64,000 nt of DNA from Photobacterium marinum. Its GTDB lineage: Bacteria > Pseudomonadota > Gammaproteobacteria > Enterobacterales > Vibrionaceae. This document shows positions 18,342-27,485 of this stretch, one piece after another; position 1 is the stretch's first letter, and each line of letters opens with the position of its first letter. Under the pieces are notes generated by a model. It ran no database searches. It saw only the letters and a list, made by a program, of their open reading frames with translations, and was not told where the DNA came from. The DNA lies in contig NZ_AMZO01000001.1 of NCBI RefSeq assembly GCF_000331515.1, positions 186,001 through 250,000 of the forward strand, written 5' to 3'. Made by a program: the position numbers and the translations under genes.

Positions 18342-20321
18342 ATGGCAAAAGTATCTCTCGTAAAAAAGATAATTACGGGTGTTTCACTTTTAGTTCTTCT
18401 TATTGCTTCTGTCGGCACCTGGCTTGCTGTAAGACGGATTTCTGACTTAACACTGACAAATGTCAGAAGCGGTCTGGCGACACAAGTTAGTGAGAAAGCC
18501 GAGTTTGCAAAAGGTTATGTCTCTAAATATCAATCGCTTGCCACAACTTTTCTGATGAGTTCAGATGTTCGCTCCTTTGTAGAAGAACGAGGTGAGTTAA
18601 GTGACGAATTACCAAGAGAAAGATATGAAAATGTACTTTCTTATATCCACAGAATGAATGAAACGGATGAAAATCTGTTTAGTTTATTTTTTGCCTTGGA
18701 AAATACAGGTGAATATTATGATGCTTCAGGTCGTTATTATGATTCGTCAGTAGACTTGAAACAACGTCCGTGGTGGAGAACAACACTGTCAGAAAGAAAA
18801 GCATGGTTCACAACTGCCATCGATGTAAGAAATGGCAATCTTAATGGCGCATTATATATCCCTGTTTATGATAACGCAGGGAGGCTTGAATATATTGGTG
18901 GGGCTGATGTAAAAATAACAGCACTTCAGCAAGCCTTATTAGACGAAACCCGTTATATGGGAGAAGGCACGGCTTTTCTGTTTAATGATAAAGGTGAAGT
19001 GATTTTATTTTCAGGTATGACACCTGATGACATGAGCGGCTTAACACTGGATAAACTCGATTACAATAATCCAGGATTTGCCAACCTGAGAAAAGCCAGT
19101 TTGCAAGGCGAGACCTCATTTGCTGAAGTAACCTGGCAGGGCAACAGCCAGTTAGTGGCAATGCATGACATTGTGCTGGAGTCACCGAAACTTAACTGGA
19201 AGTTGGCTCTGATGGTGCCAATGTCAATGGTTGATAAGCCGGTAGAAGAAGCCAGCCACAGAGCGATGTTGCTGGCTTTACTGGGAACGGTTGCGATGGC
19301 GACCGCTCTTGGCCTCTTCTGTATGAAAGCACTTGCGCCACTTCATGAGGCCGCGGCAGCAATGCGTGATATTGCTCATGGAGATGGGGATCTGACACAG
19401 CGTTTAACCTTCGACAGAAAAGATGAAATTGGCCAGGTTGCAATGGCGTTCAATGACTTTGCCGGCAAAATTCAGGGGCTGATCATTCAAAGCCGTAAAC
19501 TGGCCGGAAAGGTTGAAGTGAATAGTCAGGGTATGGAGCAGACAATCGTTGCGACGAATAAAGCCGTACAGGTTCAGAAGGGCGAACTGGACCAAATTGC
19601 TACTGCTGCAACGGAAATGGGTCATGCGGTAAATGAAATATCGACCAATGCAGAGCAGACCCGAATGATGACCCAACAGGCTGAATCACTGGTTTCAACC
19701 AGTAATGACACCGTGCAGTCAGCCATCAAAAATGTTGAGTTACTGACACATGAGATTTTCAGTGCGGAAGAGTTGGTGTTGAATCTGCGGCAGGATGCTG
19801 AGCAGATCGGTCAGGTGTTGGGAGTGATAAGTGATATTGCTGAACAAACCAATTTGTTAGCTCTGAACGCAGCGATTGAAGCGGCGCGGGCCGGTGAATA
19901 CGGACGAGGTTTTGCCGTGGTAGCTGATGAAGTCAGAAGCTTGGCCAGTAAAACACAGGAATCAACTGTTAACATTCAGCGGATTATCGAACAGCTGCAA
20001 TCGAATACTCATAATGTGACTTCTGTGATGGGTAATAACCGACGACAGGCCGAACAGACGATGGATGAAGCCAGCCATGTCGGTGACGCGTTAAACAAGA
20101 TCATGCATGCTATTTCCGAGATCCAGGCTCAGACAGAGCAAATTGCCTGTGCAACAGCGGAGCAGACAGAAGTCGTGCAGGAGATTGGACGAAACGTGAA
20201 TCGGGTAAATGAGATGGCGGATGAAACCGGCACACAGATGACAGCCGCTGTGTCTGAAACTCAGCAGCTGAATAGTAATAATAAAGAGCTGCAATTGGCG
20301 ATGAACAGTTTCAGAGTGTAA
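18342..20321 (+). CDS. Methyl-accepting chemotaxis protein with periplasmic dCache-type sensor
   Basis: 659 aa. Transmembrane helix 1 (~10–30: [20 protein letters not shown]) is followed by a ~270-residue periplasmic sensor with Cache features ([39 protein letters not shown]). Helix 2 comes next ([19 protein letters not shown]), then a HAMP domain and a cytoplasmic signalling hairpin. The hairpin tip is [20 protein letters not shown] with [15 protein letters not shown], which contacts CheA/CheW. The ligand is unknown; the RPWW...Y pattern is common in dCache sensors of amino acids or other small metabolites. No chemotaxis genes adjoin it, as usual for Vibrionaceae receptors. Own terminator at 20354. 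Confidence 0.94.
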   Translation: MAKVSLVKKIITGVSLLVLLIASVGTWLAVRRISDLTLTNVRSGLATQVSEKAEFAKGYVSKYQSLATTFLMSSDVRSFVEERGELSDELPRERYENVLSYIHRMNETDENLFSLFFALENTGEYYDASGRYYDSSVDLKQRPWWRTTLSERKAWFTTAIDVRNGNLNGALYIPVYDNAGRLEYIGGADVKITALQQALLDETRYMGEGTAFLFNDKGEVILFSGMTPDDMSGLTLDKLDYNNPGFANLRKASLQGETSFAEVTWQGNSQLVAMHDIVLESPKLNWKLALMVPMSMVDKPVEEASHRAMLLALLGTVAMATALGLFCMKALAPLHEAAAAMRDIAHGDGDLTQRLTFDRKDEIGQVAMAFNDFAGKIQGLIIQSRKLAGKVEVNSQGMEQTIVATNKAVQVQKGELDQIATAATEMGHAVNEISTNAEQTRMMTQQAESLVSTSNDTVQSAIKNVELLTHEIFSAEELVLNLRQDAEQIGQVLGVISDIAEQTNLLALNAAIEAARAGEYGRGFAVVADEVRSLASKTQESTVNIQRIIEQLQSNTHNVTSVMGNNRRQAEQTMDEASHVGDALNKIMHAISEIQAQTEQIACATAEQTEVVQEIGRNVNRVNEMADETGTQMTAAVSETQQLNSNNKELQLAMNSFRV

Positions 20322-20353
20322 CAGTTTCAGAAGGTAGTTAACGTTCCAGACTC

Positions 20354-20395
20354 AAAAGCTCACATCAGCGTCTTAAGCAGGATGTGAGCTTTTTT
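20354..20395 (+). terminator. Rho-independent terminator of the chemoreceptor gene
   Basis: AAAAGCTCACATC / GATGTGAGCTTTT stem (20354–20366 with 20381–20393) and T run. Confidence 0.9.
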
Positions 20396-20441
20396 ATTCT
20401 TATCTCGAACATACCACCAACTCGGTGGGGATTGTTTTAGG

Positions 20442-21794
20442 TTAAGCCTCACAGGAAGCGAGATCTGGAATACAGCGGTTCCTGCCGGACATTTTTGCCT
20501 GATAAAGACGCTCATCTGCCACTCTGATCAGATTATCAATGCCGGCACCGGGTGAGCTTTCAATATCAGCAATACCAAAGCTGGCTGTAAGGCTTTTACC
20601 ATCAACTTTCATATCTTTTTCAATGGTGGCTCTTAATCGCTCTGCTATTGCTACGGCATCATTTAGCTCGGTGTTAAAGCAGATGATCATGAACTCTTCG
20701 CCACCCCAGCGACCTAACGTATCCGAGTTACGTAACTGATGCTGTAAAAGCTGCGATAGTGATTTCAGAACATTGTCGCCTTCGAGGTGGCCGTGCTTGT
20801 CATTGATGACTTTAAAGTGGTCTATATCAATGATAATGATAGAGAAATTAATATTTGCTCTGAGGAACAGGGAATAAGCCAGCCTTAAGCTTTTATTAAT
20901 CCCTCGTCTGTTTAGCTGAGAAGTCAGCTCATCTTTAACGGACAGTGCTTTTAATCTTACGCCTTGGGAATAGAAGTAATAAATGGCAAAGCACAGTAAG
21001 AGCAATACCGGAGAGATTTGGTATAGCCACTGAAATTCGGGTTTGGGTTCCTTATACCAGAACCATTTTTGCCTTAACTGGTTGAGCTCATCAGTACTGA
21101 TTGCAGCGATAGCTGGATTTATTTCCTTGATAATACTGGCATTTTCTTTTTTGACTGCGGCACGAAGCTCCCAATATACGCCGGTACCAGAATTGATGCT
21201 AAAACCGGGAAACTCTTCCATCAGAATGTATTGCATCACTTCTGATGAGTCGACCATTGCATCAATTTCATTGTTGAATAAAGCAATCAGGCCGGATTTG
21301 AGACTACGATAATAGCTGGCGCTTTGTATATTCAGTGAATCTGAAGGTCCGTACTCATCAACCAGACCAAGTCGACTGTTTCTTACAAAAGCTTTGGGAT
21401 CGGTAATATAGCGTTCCTGCTTATTGGTGACGAAAACCAGTTCGCTTTTATAGATAACATCAGAAAAAACTAAATGCTTTCTGCGCTTTTCTGTCGATTG
21501 AATATCAAAAATAACATCACAGCCGCCGTTAAGAATCTCTGAATATGATTCTGACCATGAATTCGTATTATGTAATACAAAACTAAGGCCGGAATGAATT
21601 TGAATTCTTTTAATAAGGTCGGCACTAAGGCCTTTATGGGTACCATTGTCGGTATAACTAAGAGGATACCAGTTGGGGTCGATGCAATACGATAACTCAC
21701 TCTTCTGAGCTGACCATGCGCTAGGAGAGAGAATAATACCTAATATAAACAGTATCTTAGAGTCTGGAAGTTTGAGCATCTCTTTCTTGTTCAC
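20442..21794 (-). CDS. Diguanylate cyclase with periplasmic SBP_bac_3 sensor domain
   Basis: 450 aa. A signal/anchor segment (ILFILGIILSPSAWSA) precedes a periplasmic amino-acid-binding-protein-like domain (YCIDPNWYPLSYTDNGTHKG, GLSADLIKRI, GGCDVIFDIQSTEKRRKHLV). A membrane helix follows (~259–275) and then a GGDEF domain. The active site is GGEEF (364–368), which is competent, and RNSD (355–358) five residues before it is a complete inhibitory I-site. It likely synthesises c-di-GMP in response to a small extracellular solute. Start is uncertain: GTG at 21794, or ATG at 21779 with a purine run immediately upstream. Convergent with the chemoreceptor gene. Confidence 0.92.
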   Translation of the reverse strand: MNKKEMLKLPDSKILFILGIILSPSAWSAQKSELSYCIDPNWYPLSYTDNGTHKGLSADLIKRIQIHSGLSFVLHNTNSWSESYSEILNGGCDVIFDIQSTEKRRKHLVFSDVIYKSELVFVTNKQERYITDPKAFVRNSRLGLVDEYGPSDSLNIQSASYYRSLKSGLIALFNNEIDAMVDSSEVMQYILMEEFPGFSINSGTGVYWELRAAVKKENASIIKEINPAIAAISTDELNQLRQKWFWYKEPKPEFQWLYQISPVLLLLCFAIYYFYSQGVRLKALSVKDELTSQLNRRGINKSLRLAYSLFLRANINFSIIIIDIDHFKVINDKHGHLEGDNVLKSLSQLLQHQLRNSDTLGRWGGEEFMIICFNTELNDAVAIAERLRATIEKDMKVDGKSLTASFGIADIESSPGAGIDNLIRVADERLYQAKMSGRNRCIPDLASCEA

Positions 21795-22238
21795 TGTATT
21801 GCATATTTTGTCACCTGAAGAGTAATACTCGTGTGACGATTATTTATTTCGATTTTATTTCTTTTGTAAATAAAGCTCAAACGTTGTTTTTAATAATTTG
21901 CTTAATTAAAGCGGTTGGATAACGCTTAGTGTGTGTTGTTTCATATTTTGGTTATATTGGCTTGTTTTTCTTAATCTTGGCTTTATTTATCCGGTTGGAG
22001 TGGTAAATTGAATAAGTAAACTATTCAATACAAACATGGAAGAAATCTCATACAAGCCTGATTAACTAATGATTAAAGTAAAAGTTTGCCATCAAAAAAA
22101 GTCAATCCTTAACGGAGGTTGAACAGAAAATTAATATAAAAAGCAAAAAAAGATTTTGAAATGAAAGAGGCATTTTAGAAAGGGTGGTTCTGATAGTATC
22201 TTTTTGAGTTGGTGTGATTAGTGTTTAAGGATAAAAAC
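21795..22238. other. AT-rich intergenic region
   Basis: 444 nt between the cyclase start and the small coiled-coil gene. Very AT-rich; no open frame or repeat that I can support. It must carry the cyclase promoter (minus strand) and the mini-gene promoter (plus strand). Confidence 0.6.
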
Positions 22239-22400
22239 ATGGAAAGAAAAATGCTAATACGGAACATTGCTTATATGGAACGCGAATTATCAGAAATGAA
22301 AAAAGAACTGGCATTGTTAGATGCCAGATGGGAACAGCAACAGATTGTGACCAACAAGAGTCAAAATGATGAGAGCCTGATGTATGTTGAAGAACATTAG
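22239..22400 (+). CDS. Small 53-aa predicted coiled-coil protein
   Basis: A 54-codon frame, below the usual annotation cut-off. It starts with ATG at 22239, 7 nt after AAGGA, and is followed 29 nt later by a perfect 13-bp terminator, so it has the complete anatomy of a gene. The product starts MERKMLIRNIAYMERELSEM and continues KKELALLDARWEQQQ. Leu/Ile/Met/Ala residues spaced at 3–4 positions suggest an amphipathic or coiled-coil helix, with an acidic tail. No signal peptide, membrane segment or Cys. Function unknown; it lies upstream of glgC but is separated from it by the terminator. Confidence 0.72.
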   Translation: MERKMLIRNIAYMERELSEMKKELALLDARWEQQQIVTNKSQNDESLMYVEEH

Positions 22401-22428
22401 GTAGTTATTTGAATCAGTCAAAACTTAC

Positions 22429-22462
22429 AAAGAAGCGATGGTCTAGGCCATCGCTTCTTTTT
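22429..22462 (+). terminator. Rho-independent terminator of the 53-aa gene
   Basis: A 13-bp perfect stem (22429–22441 with 22448–22460) around GAAGCGATGG, six-base loop, then T residues. Confidence 0.94.
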
Positions 22463-22766
22463 CTATATTTGTTTCACTACCACCATGTTTGTTTCACCAT
22501 GAAATGATGTGCTGCTACATTTTGGTGCATCGCATTAACGACTTCACTCATATAGGGCAGTCAGGTGTTCATTTTGGTGAATCCTGAGCAAAAAATTTGG
22601 GGCAATTGACGAAATATGCTGGTTCTACATACTTAGTTCAGGTGGCTTGATAGTTGCTAAGTGATAGTTGAAAAGCTTGTTAATGGAAATAGTTACAGAT
22701 AAATCAACAGAAGTGTGCTGACAGTATGTCTTGAACCGCTATCAACTATTAAGCAGAGGAAGCCCG
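22463..22766 (+). promoter_or_regulatory. Leader/promoter region of glgC
   Basis: 304 nt. No gene. The frame of glgC is open back to a TTG at 22731 but the AGAGGA ribosome site defines the ATG at 22767. No operator recognised. Confidence 0.5.
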
Positions 22767-23987
22767 ATGATTGATGAAACCATAACCGTCATTTTGGCTG
22801 GTGGAGAAGGAAAACGTCTTACCCCTTTAACGGATAATCGAGCTAAACCGGCTGTGCCGTTCGGCGGTAAATATCGAATCATTGATTTCACCCTTGCGAA
22901 CTGCCTTCATTCAGGGTTACGAAAAATTCTGGTGCTTACGCAGTACAAATCCCACTCATTGCAAAAACACCTTAGGGATGGCTGGTCGATTTTCAATCCT
23001 GAGCTCGGAGAATATATCACAGCCGTGCCGCCTCAAATGCGTACCGGAGACAGTTGGTATCAGGGCACTGCGGATGCCATTTACCAGAACCTTTATTTAC
23101 TCCAGCGCAGCAATGCAAAGTATGTTGTTGTCCTTTCCGGGGATCATATCTACCGCATGGATTATGCGCCCATGCTTCGCCAGCACATTGAAACCGATGC
23201 GGCATTGACGGTTGCCTGTATGAATGTAACAAAAAAAGAAGCGACAGCCTTTGGTGTGATGCAGGCCGATGTTGACCATCGTGTTATTGCATTTGAGGAG
23301 AAGCCGGCAAATCCGGCTACGTTGCCAGACAACCCTGATGTTTGCCTGGCATCAATGGGGATTTATATTTTTTCTCTCGATGTACTGGAAAAGGTATTAC
23401 AGCAAGATGCGATAAATAAAGGCTCCAGCCATGATTTTGGTAAAGACATTATCCCGGCAATGATCGACAGGGCACATGTTTACGCATATCGGTTTGGTGG
23501 TGAAGCCGGGCGGGTAACTCAGGATGCTTATTGGCGTGATGTCGGGACCATAGATGCGTTTTATCAGGCTAATATGGATTTGCTCTTAGCTGAATCCCCG
23601 GTGGATTTATATCAACAGGACTGGCCGATAAGAACTTATGAGCCTCAGTTACCACCAGCAAGAACGGTGTCATCGGCACAAGGAAATGAAGGGATCTTCA
23701 TCAACTCAATCATTTCAAGTGGTGTGGTGATCGCCGGAGGCTCTGCTCAAAATTCAGTTCTGTTTCCGAGAGTATCCATAGGGAACGCTGCTGTGGTAAT
23801 TAACAGCATTCTTTTTGAAGGAGTAAAGCTGGGGGAGGGGGCGCATCTTGAAAACTGCGTTGTAGATAAATATGTCGAGATACCACCGGGAACGGTTATC
23901 GGCGTTGATAAAAAGAAAGATGCTGAGCGTTTTCATATTTCAGATAATGGTGTGGTTGTTATCTCATCATCACATCAGTTTAATTGA
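22767..23987 (+). CDS. glgC: Glucose-1-phosphate adenylyltransferase (ADP-glucose pyrophosphorylase)
   Basis: 406 aa. Makes ADP-glucose from glucose-1-phosphate and ATP, the committed step of glycogen synthesis. Nucleotidyltransferase domain: VILAGGEGKRLTPLTDNRAK, KPAVPFGGKYRIIDFTLAN, QGTADAIYQN, VVLSGDHIYRMDY. The substrate loop is FEEKP, with YWRDVGTIDAFYQANMDLL, and the C-terminal left-handed beta-helix runs through SVLFPRVSIGNAAVVINSIL. Start at ATG 22767 from AGAGGA spaced 6 nt. No glgA or glgB adjoin, so it is an orphan, possibly one of two paralogues as in V. cholerae. Terminator at 24080. Confidence 0.95.
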   Translation: MIDETITVILAGGEGKRLTPLTDNRAKPAVPFGGKYRIIDFTLANCLHSGLRKILVLTQYKSHSLQKHLRDGWSIFNPELGEYITAVPPQMRTGDSWYQGTADAIYQNLYLLQRSNAKYVVVLSGDHIYRMDYAPMLRQHIETDAALTVACMNVTKKEATAFGVMQADVDHRVIAFEEKPANPATLPDNPDVCLASMGIYIFSLDVLEKVLQQDAINKGSSHDFGKDIIPAMIDRAHVYAYRFGGEAGRVTQDAYWRDVGTIDAFYQANMDLLLAESPVDLYQQDWPIRTYEPQLPPARTVSSAQGNEGIFINSIISSGVVIAGGSAQNSVLFPRVSIGNAAVVINSILFEGVKLGEGAHLENCVVDKYVEIPPGTVIGVDKKKDAERFHISDNGVVVISSSHQFN

Positions 23988-24079
23988 ACGTTGAAATAAA
24001 TAATTCATTTATCATCATGCTTATGTGGAATGTAAGACTTATTCCATGGCTATGAATTAATAGTTGATGTCCGTTATCA

Positions 24080-24112
24080 AAGCGCCGCTAAACAAGCGGC
24101 GCTTATGTTTTT
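24080..24112 (+). terminator. Rho-independent terminator of glgC
   Basis: AAGCGCCGC / GCGGCGCTT stem (24080–24088 with 24096–24104), seven-base loop, T-rich tail interrupted by ATG. Confidence 0.88.
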
Positions 24113-24406
24113 AATCTGTGAAACACATGATCCATAATGGTTTTTTGAATGTTTCAGTACATTAAATTGTGCAATATTTCCACAAAGTAACGCTTGTATT
24201 TTTAAGGTGCTCTTGATGTTAATCAAATGTGTACCCAATATTTTCACTTTGGTTTTTTGGCTCAAAAAGCAGGATCGAGTGCAAAATTTGCACAATTGAG
24301 AATTCCTCAGAGGCAAGTTAATCGTATAGTGAGGGAACACTTGATGTATATGCAATCGGTATACTGCTTCTAACCAACAGTTGTAATGTTTCTTTTAAGG
24401 ATGATT
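24113..24406 (+). promoter_or_regulatory. Intergenic region upstream of the 135-aa unknown gene
   Basis: About 290 nt, AT-rich. No gene seen. AAGGA at 5 nt before the ATG at 24407 is the ribosome site of the next gene. Confidence 0.5.
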
Positions 24407-24814
24407 ATGGAAACATCAGTTGATAGCACAAACAACAGTAACGTTGTATTCGATTACACATCGTTCCTTTCTGCGTCTTGCCATCACAGATGGACGTTTC
24501 TGGATGCGCTGAAAGCACTGCTTCCTGCTTTTGAAGTTTCATGGACGTCTTCATTACCGGCAGGGTTATCTGAATCTGAAAAACTACAGATGCAGGCACT
24601 GAAAGTACTTTCGACCAATGTGAGTGATTCCAGTAACCTGATTCGTTTGCTTCGCCTTGCACGGGCCGAGAGTATTCCCGAGTTGGTCATCACCTTGCCG
24701 TACTCATTGGATGATGAACAACTTGAGCAGATTGAAGAGAAAGCAGAATGCAGGATTACGCTTGCGGAAGAGAGCGGTGAAATCCTAAGAGTTCATATGA
24801 TTGAACCGCATTGA
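24407..24814 (+). CDS. Conserved hypothetical cytoplasmic protein
   Basis: 135 aa, not recognised. No signal peptide or membrane helix. The N-terminal half has SASCHHRWTFLDALKALLPA, and the rest is an acidic Leu/Glu-rich mixed alpha/beta sequence (SNLIRLLRLARAESIPELVI, YSLDDEQLEQIEEKAEC). The frame is open from an ATG at 24386, but AAGGA 5 nt before the ATG at 24407 decides the start. Single gene ending in a strong terminator. The compact acidic composition could suit a protein-binding regulator, but this is only an impression. Confidence 0.7.
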   Translation: METSVDSTNNSNVVFDYTSFLSASCHHRWTFLDALKALLPAFEVSWTSSLPAGLSESEKLQMQALKVLSTNVSDSSNLIRLLRLARAESIPELVITLPYSLDDEQLEQIEEKAECRITLAEESGEILRVHMIEPH

Positions 24815-24829
24815 TCGTGAACGATAAAG

Positions 24830-24855
24830 AAAAAGCCAGCATTGCTGGCTTTTTT
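24830..24855. terminator. Bidirectional Rho-independent terminator
   Basis: AAAAAAGCCAGC–ATT–GCTGGCTTTTTT, symmetric with A-run and T-run, serving the plus-strand unknown gene and the convergent antiporter gene. Confidence 0.93.
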
Positions 24856-24873
24856 GTGTTTATTTAGTGGCTC

Positions 24874-26286
24874 TTAGAGCATTCCTTTCCATAGCATTCC
24901 AGCTGCCAAAAATGCTGCTGCAGTCAGCATACTGGCTGCGGCTTTTTCACTGCCGATAAACGCCTGAGTGTTTTGCTCGCGCTTAGCCTGAACATAGAAG
25001 TAGAGGCCTGGAAGGTAGAGCAGGGCAGACAGCAGCAGGTAATTCAATCCTGATGCATACAACAGCCACAGGCCGTATAAGCTTGCGCCTGTACCTACCA
25101 TCAGCAATGAGCCGCGGTTTTTAGTGTCAATAGCAAGCTTCAGCGTATATGCGCCAACCAGGAAGTAAGGCACCAGGATCATTTCAGATGCGATTGCCAG
25201 TAGTGTGTCATACGTACTGCCTGCAAACACAACGAATACCAGAGAAATCTGCACACAGATGTTAGTCAGTGTTAGTGCTTTCACCGGGCTGCCAGCTTCA
25301 TTTTGCTTCGAAAAACTTTCCGGGAACATCTTATCTTTAGCTGCAAGATAAGGGGCTTCGGATGCCAGTACAGTCCAGCTCAGGAATGCACCGCAAACAG
25401 AGATAAGCAGGCCACCACCGATGATCACTGAACCCCATGGGCCAAGAATTTCAGTCAATACTCTTGCCATTGACGGATTCTGGAATGTTGCCAACTTTTC
25501 TGTGCTTACAACACCCATTGAAAGCAGAGTTACCAGGATATAAATAGTCAGAGCAGTCAGCAGGCCAAGAATGGTTGCACGACCGATATCCTTGCGGCTC
25601 TTTGCTCGTCCTGAAACAACGACCGCTCCCTCGATACCGATAAACACCCACACTGTGATCAGCATGGTGCTTTTAACCTGAGAGAGTAGATCATGGCCGT
25701 CACCGAAGTGTAAACCGGTGAAGTCGAATACAAAGGTATCCCAGCGGAAAGCGATAAGAGAGCAGAGGATAAAGAGGACGAGGGGAATGAGTTTAGCGAT
25801 GGTGGTGATCATATTGATTACTGCGGCCGTTTGAACACCTCTTCGTACCAGCGAGTGTACCATCCAGAGGAGAACAGATGCACCGGCAATGGCATACCAG
25901 GTATTACCGGCACCGAAAATGATCATATCGGGCTGGTCGACAAACATTCCTAATGTACTGAACACAATAACAAGGTAGGAAACATTGGCCAGCATTGCGC
26001 TTAGCCAGTAGCCCCAAGCGGAGCAGAATCCAACAAAGTCACCGAAGCCTGCCTGTGCGTAACCGAAAACGCCACTTTCGATTTCAGGTTTTAGTCGGGA
26101 TAGATGCTGAAAGGCGAGAGCAAGAAAAATCATCCCGATGCCCGTGATGGTCCAACCGATCATGACGGCCGCTGGGCTGGCGACCGAGGCCATATTTTGG
26201 GGAAGGCTGAAGACACCAGCACCTATCATTGAACCGATAACTAGTGCAGTCAACGAGCCTAATCCCAGTTTCTTTTCCATGTTCAT
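24874..26286 (-). CDS. APC-family basic amino acid antiporter (ArcD/arginine–ornithine type)
   Basis: 470 aa with about 12 membrane helices. The N-terminal LGLGSLTALVIGSMIGAGVF is the APC substrate-binding helix-1 motif (GSMIGAGVFSLP), and later VWVFIGIEGAVVVSGRAKS is the helix-6 motif of the arginine/ornithine antiporter subgroup (APA family). It probably exchanges a basic amino acid for its amine or ornithine at the inner membrane; the precise pair is unknown because no arc or decarboxylase genes adjoin it. ATG at 26286, with an alternative ATG at 26280. An inverted repeat at 26339–26354 lies in its promoter region. Convergent with the 135-aa gene. Confidence 0.88.
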   Translation of the reverse strand: MNMEKKLGLGSLTALVIGSMIGAGVFSLPQNMASVASPAAVMIGWTITGIGMIFLALAFQHLSRLKPEIESGVFGYAQAGFGDFVGFCSAWGYWLSAMLANVSYLVIVFSTLGMFVDQPDMIIFGAGNTWYAIAGASVLLWMVHSLVRRGVQTAAVINMITTIAKLIPLVLFILCSLIAFRWDTFVFDFTGLHFGDGHDLLSQVKSTMLITVWVFIGIEGAVVVSGRAKSRKDIGRATILGLLTALTIYILVTLLSMGVVSTEKLATFQNPSMARVLTEILGPWGSVIIGGGLLISVCGAFLSWTVLASEAPYLAAKDKMFPESFSKQNEAGSPVKALTLTNICVQISLVFVVFAGSTYDTLLAIASEMILVPYFLVGAYTLKLAIDTKNRGSLLMVGTGASLYGLWLLYASGLNYLLLSALLYLPGLYFYVQAKREQNTQAFIGSEKAAASMLTAAAFLAAGMLWKGML

Positions 26287-26338
26287 TTTCCGGTTTTTGT
26301 ATCTAGTGATGCTTTGTTCTGAGGTATTTTATGGTAGT

Positions 26339-26354
26339 TGCAATCAAAATTGCA
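26339..26354. promoter_or_regulatory. Inverted repeat upstream of the antiporter gene, possible operator
   Basis: TGCAAT–CAAA–ATTGCA, a perfect 6-bp palindrome with 4-nt spacer about 50 nt upstream of the antiporter start. The 16-bp AT-centred layout recalls an ArgR box but the match is imperfect. Confidence 0.35.
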
Positions 26355-26414
26355 TAGAAAATGTGAGGTATTATGAAGAAAAGGTGGTTAAATAAACTGT
26401 TCTGTGGTTGCGAT

Positions 26415-26445
26415 CAAAAAAGCCACCAAAATTCTTTTTGATGGC
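26415..26445 (-). terminator. Rho-independent terminator of sulA
   Basis: On the minus strand GCCATCAAAA–AGAA–TTTTGGTGGC (10 bp, one G·T) followed by six T, about 40 nt beyond the sulA stop. Confidence 0.88.
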
Positions 26446-26482
26446 AATGATTTAGTGAAATTTGCTACTCAGTTAACAGATA

Positions 26483-26956
26483 TCAGTGAAAAGTAATTTT
26501 CCGCTTTGCTTCATGATTTATCACGAAAGCGTACGAAGCCCCGTATTCTGCGGCCTGGCGGATGTTATCGTTGGTAAAATGCTCAATATCACCGCAAGCA
26601 ATTACGGCACTGCAATTGCCAGATTCCAGCGCCATCTCCATTAAACGTGGATCAGAAATCTGCTTCTTATTATTCAGTACAAGCACTTTATTGATATCAA
26701 TCCCGGCACTTCCTAGCAGTTTCTTATCAACCAGAGCTTCTTCACCAATAAACATAATCCAGCGGTTCTGTTCACTGGCCTGTTTAAGAATACGTAAGAA
26801 ATAAGCCAGCTGTGCCTGATGTTCATCAGAGAAGCAAACCTCAATCGGACATTTAACAGGCTGAAGGACAGACGGCGAGGCAGTATCAGTAGCAAAAGTA
26901 GATTTGTATGCCTGAGAAACAGAGACAGATTGTAGGTTGTCAAATAGTACTGCCAT
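26483..26956 (-). CDS. sulA: SOS cell-division inhibitor, SulA family
   Basis: 157 aa. SulA binds FtsZ and blocks septation during the SOS response. The C-terminal ~110 residues match the SulA/RecA-like fold: [40 protein letters not shown] and [20 protein letters not shown], parallel to E. coli QQLGQQSRW, ASGLPLTKVMQIS and ALRTGNYSVVIGW. The N-terminus is divergent. The decisive support is a perfect LexA box at 26992–27007, about 36 nt upstream of the ATG at 26956. The ribosome site AAGGATGGCGAG precedes the start. Own terminator. Sequence identity is modest, but motif and regulation together make this firm. Confidence 0.9.
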   Translation of the reverse strand: MAVLFDNLQSVSVSQAYKSTFATDTASPSVLQPVKCPIEVCFSDEHQAQLAYFLRILKQASEQNRWIMFIGEEALVDKKLLGSAGIDINKVLVLNNKKQISDPRLMEMALESGNCSAVIACGDIEHFTNDNIRQAAEYGASYAFVINHEAKRKITFH

Positions 26957-26991
26957 AGCTCGCCATCCTTAATAGTGGTTATATATACATA

Positions 26992-27007
26992 CTGTATGCC
27001 TATACAG
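26992..27007 (-). promoter_or_regulatory. LexA (SOS) box of sulA
   Basis: CTGTATGCCTATACAG matches CTGT-N8-ACAG perfectly and is palindromic except for the centre. It lies 36–51 nt upstream of sulA. Confidence 0.93.
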
Positions 27008-27485
27008 TAGTAATGGTAAGGTCAGTTTGCAAGCTTTTTTTTTGTCAGTTCCAGTCTCATTTGGGATTTTGTCCGGCTAAATGGGATTCTGTTTTTTGGT
27101 TTATCTTTTTGTTTATAAAGTGATTTTTTGAGTTGTGGATACTTGGGGCGAAATGAGTTGTCCAACTTTGCGCTTCATACAACCAGAAAATGAGAGCCTT
27201 GAAGTTTGAACTAGTTCACGCAGCAAGCTGAGTGGCAGGCTTTGTTTCTATGGGCGCAATGGAGCTACATTGGTCAGGTGTTGAGAATGGCGGGTGCCGA
27301 ATGGGACAACAACTGTATCTAGCGGAGGGTAATTGGTGGGGCTGGAACGGTTAGCCCCATAGTTTCTTATGAATTATTGAAGTATCAGCTGAACTAAGCG
27401 CCATTTGGCCTATTTGTTTTGGTGTCTATGAAGTCGATAGCTATTTAGTTTCACTCATCGGCTTGTATTTAACTCATAGCTTTAA
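27008..27485. other. Gene-free stretch with a hairpin and a short direct repeat
   Basis: 478 nt between sulA and the zinc-ribbon gene. It contains TGGGATTTTGT and TGGGATTCTGT as an imperfect direct repeat about 20 nt apart (~27062–27095). It also holds a 7-bp inverted repeat TGGGGCT / AGCCCCA (27337–27343, 27353–27359). No gene is supportable; it marks the left side of the accessory-looking 27–33 kb segment. Confidence 0.6.
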
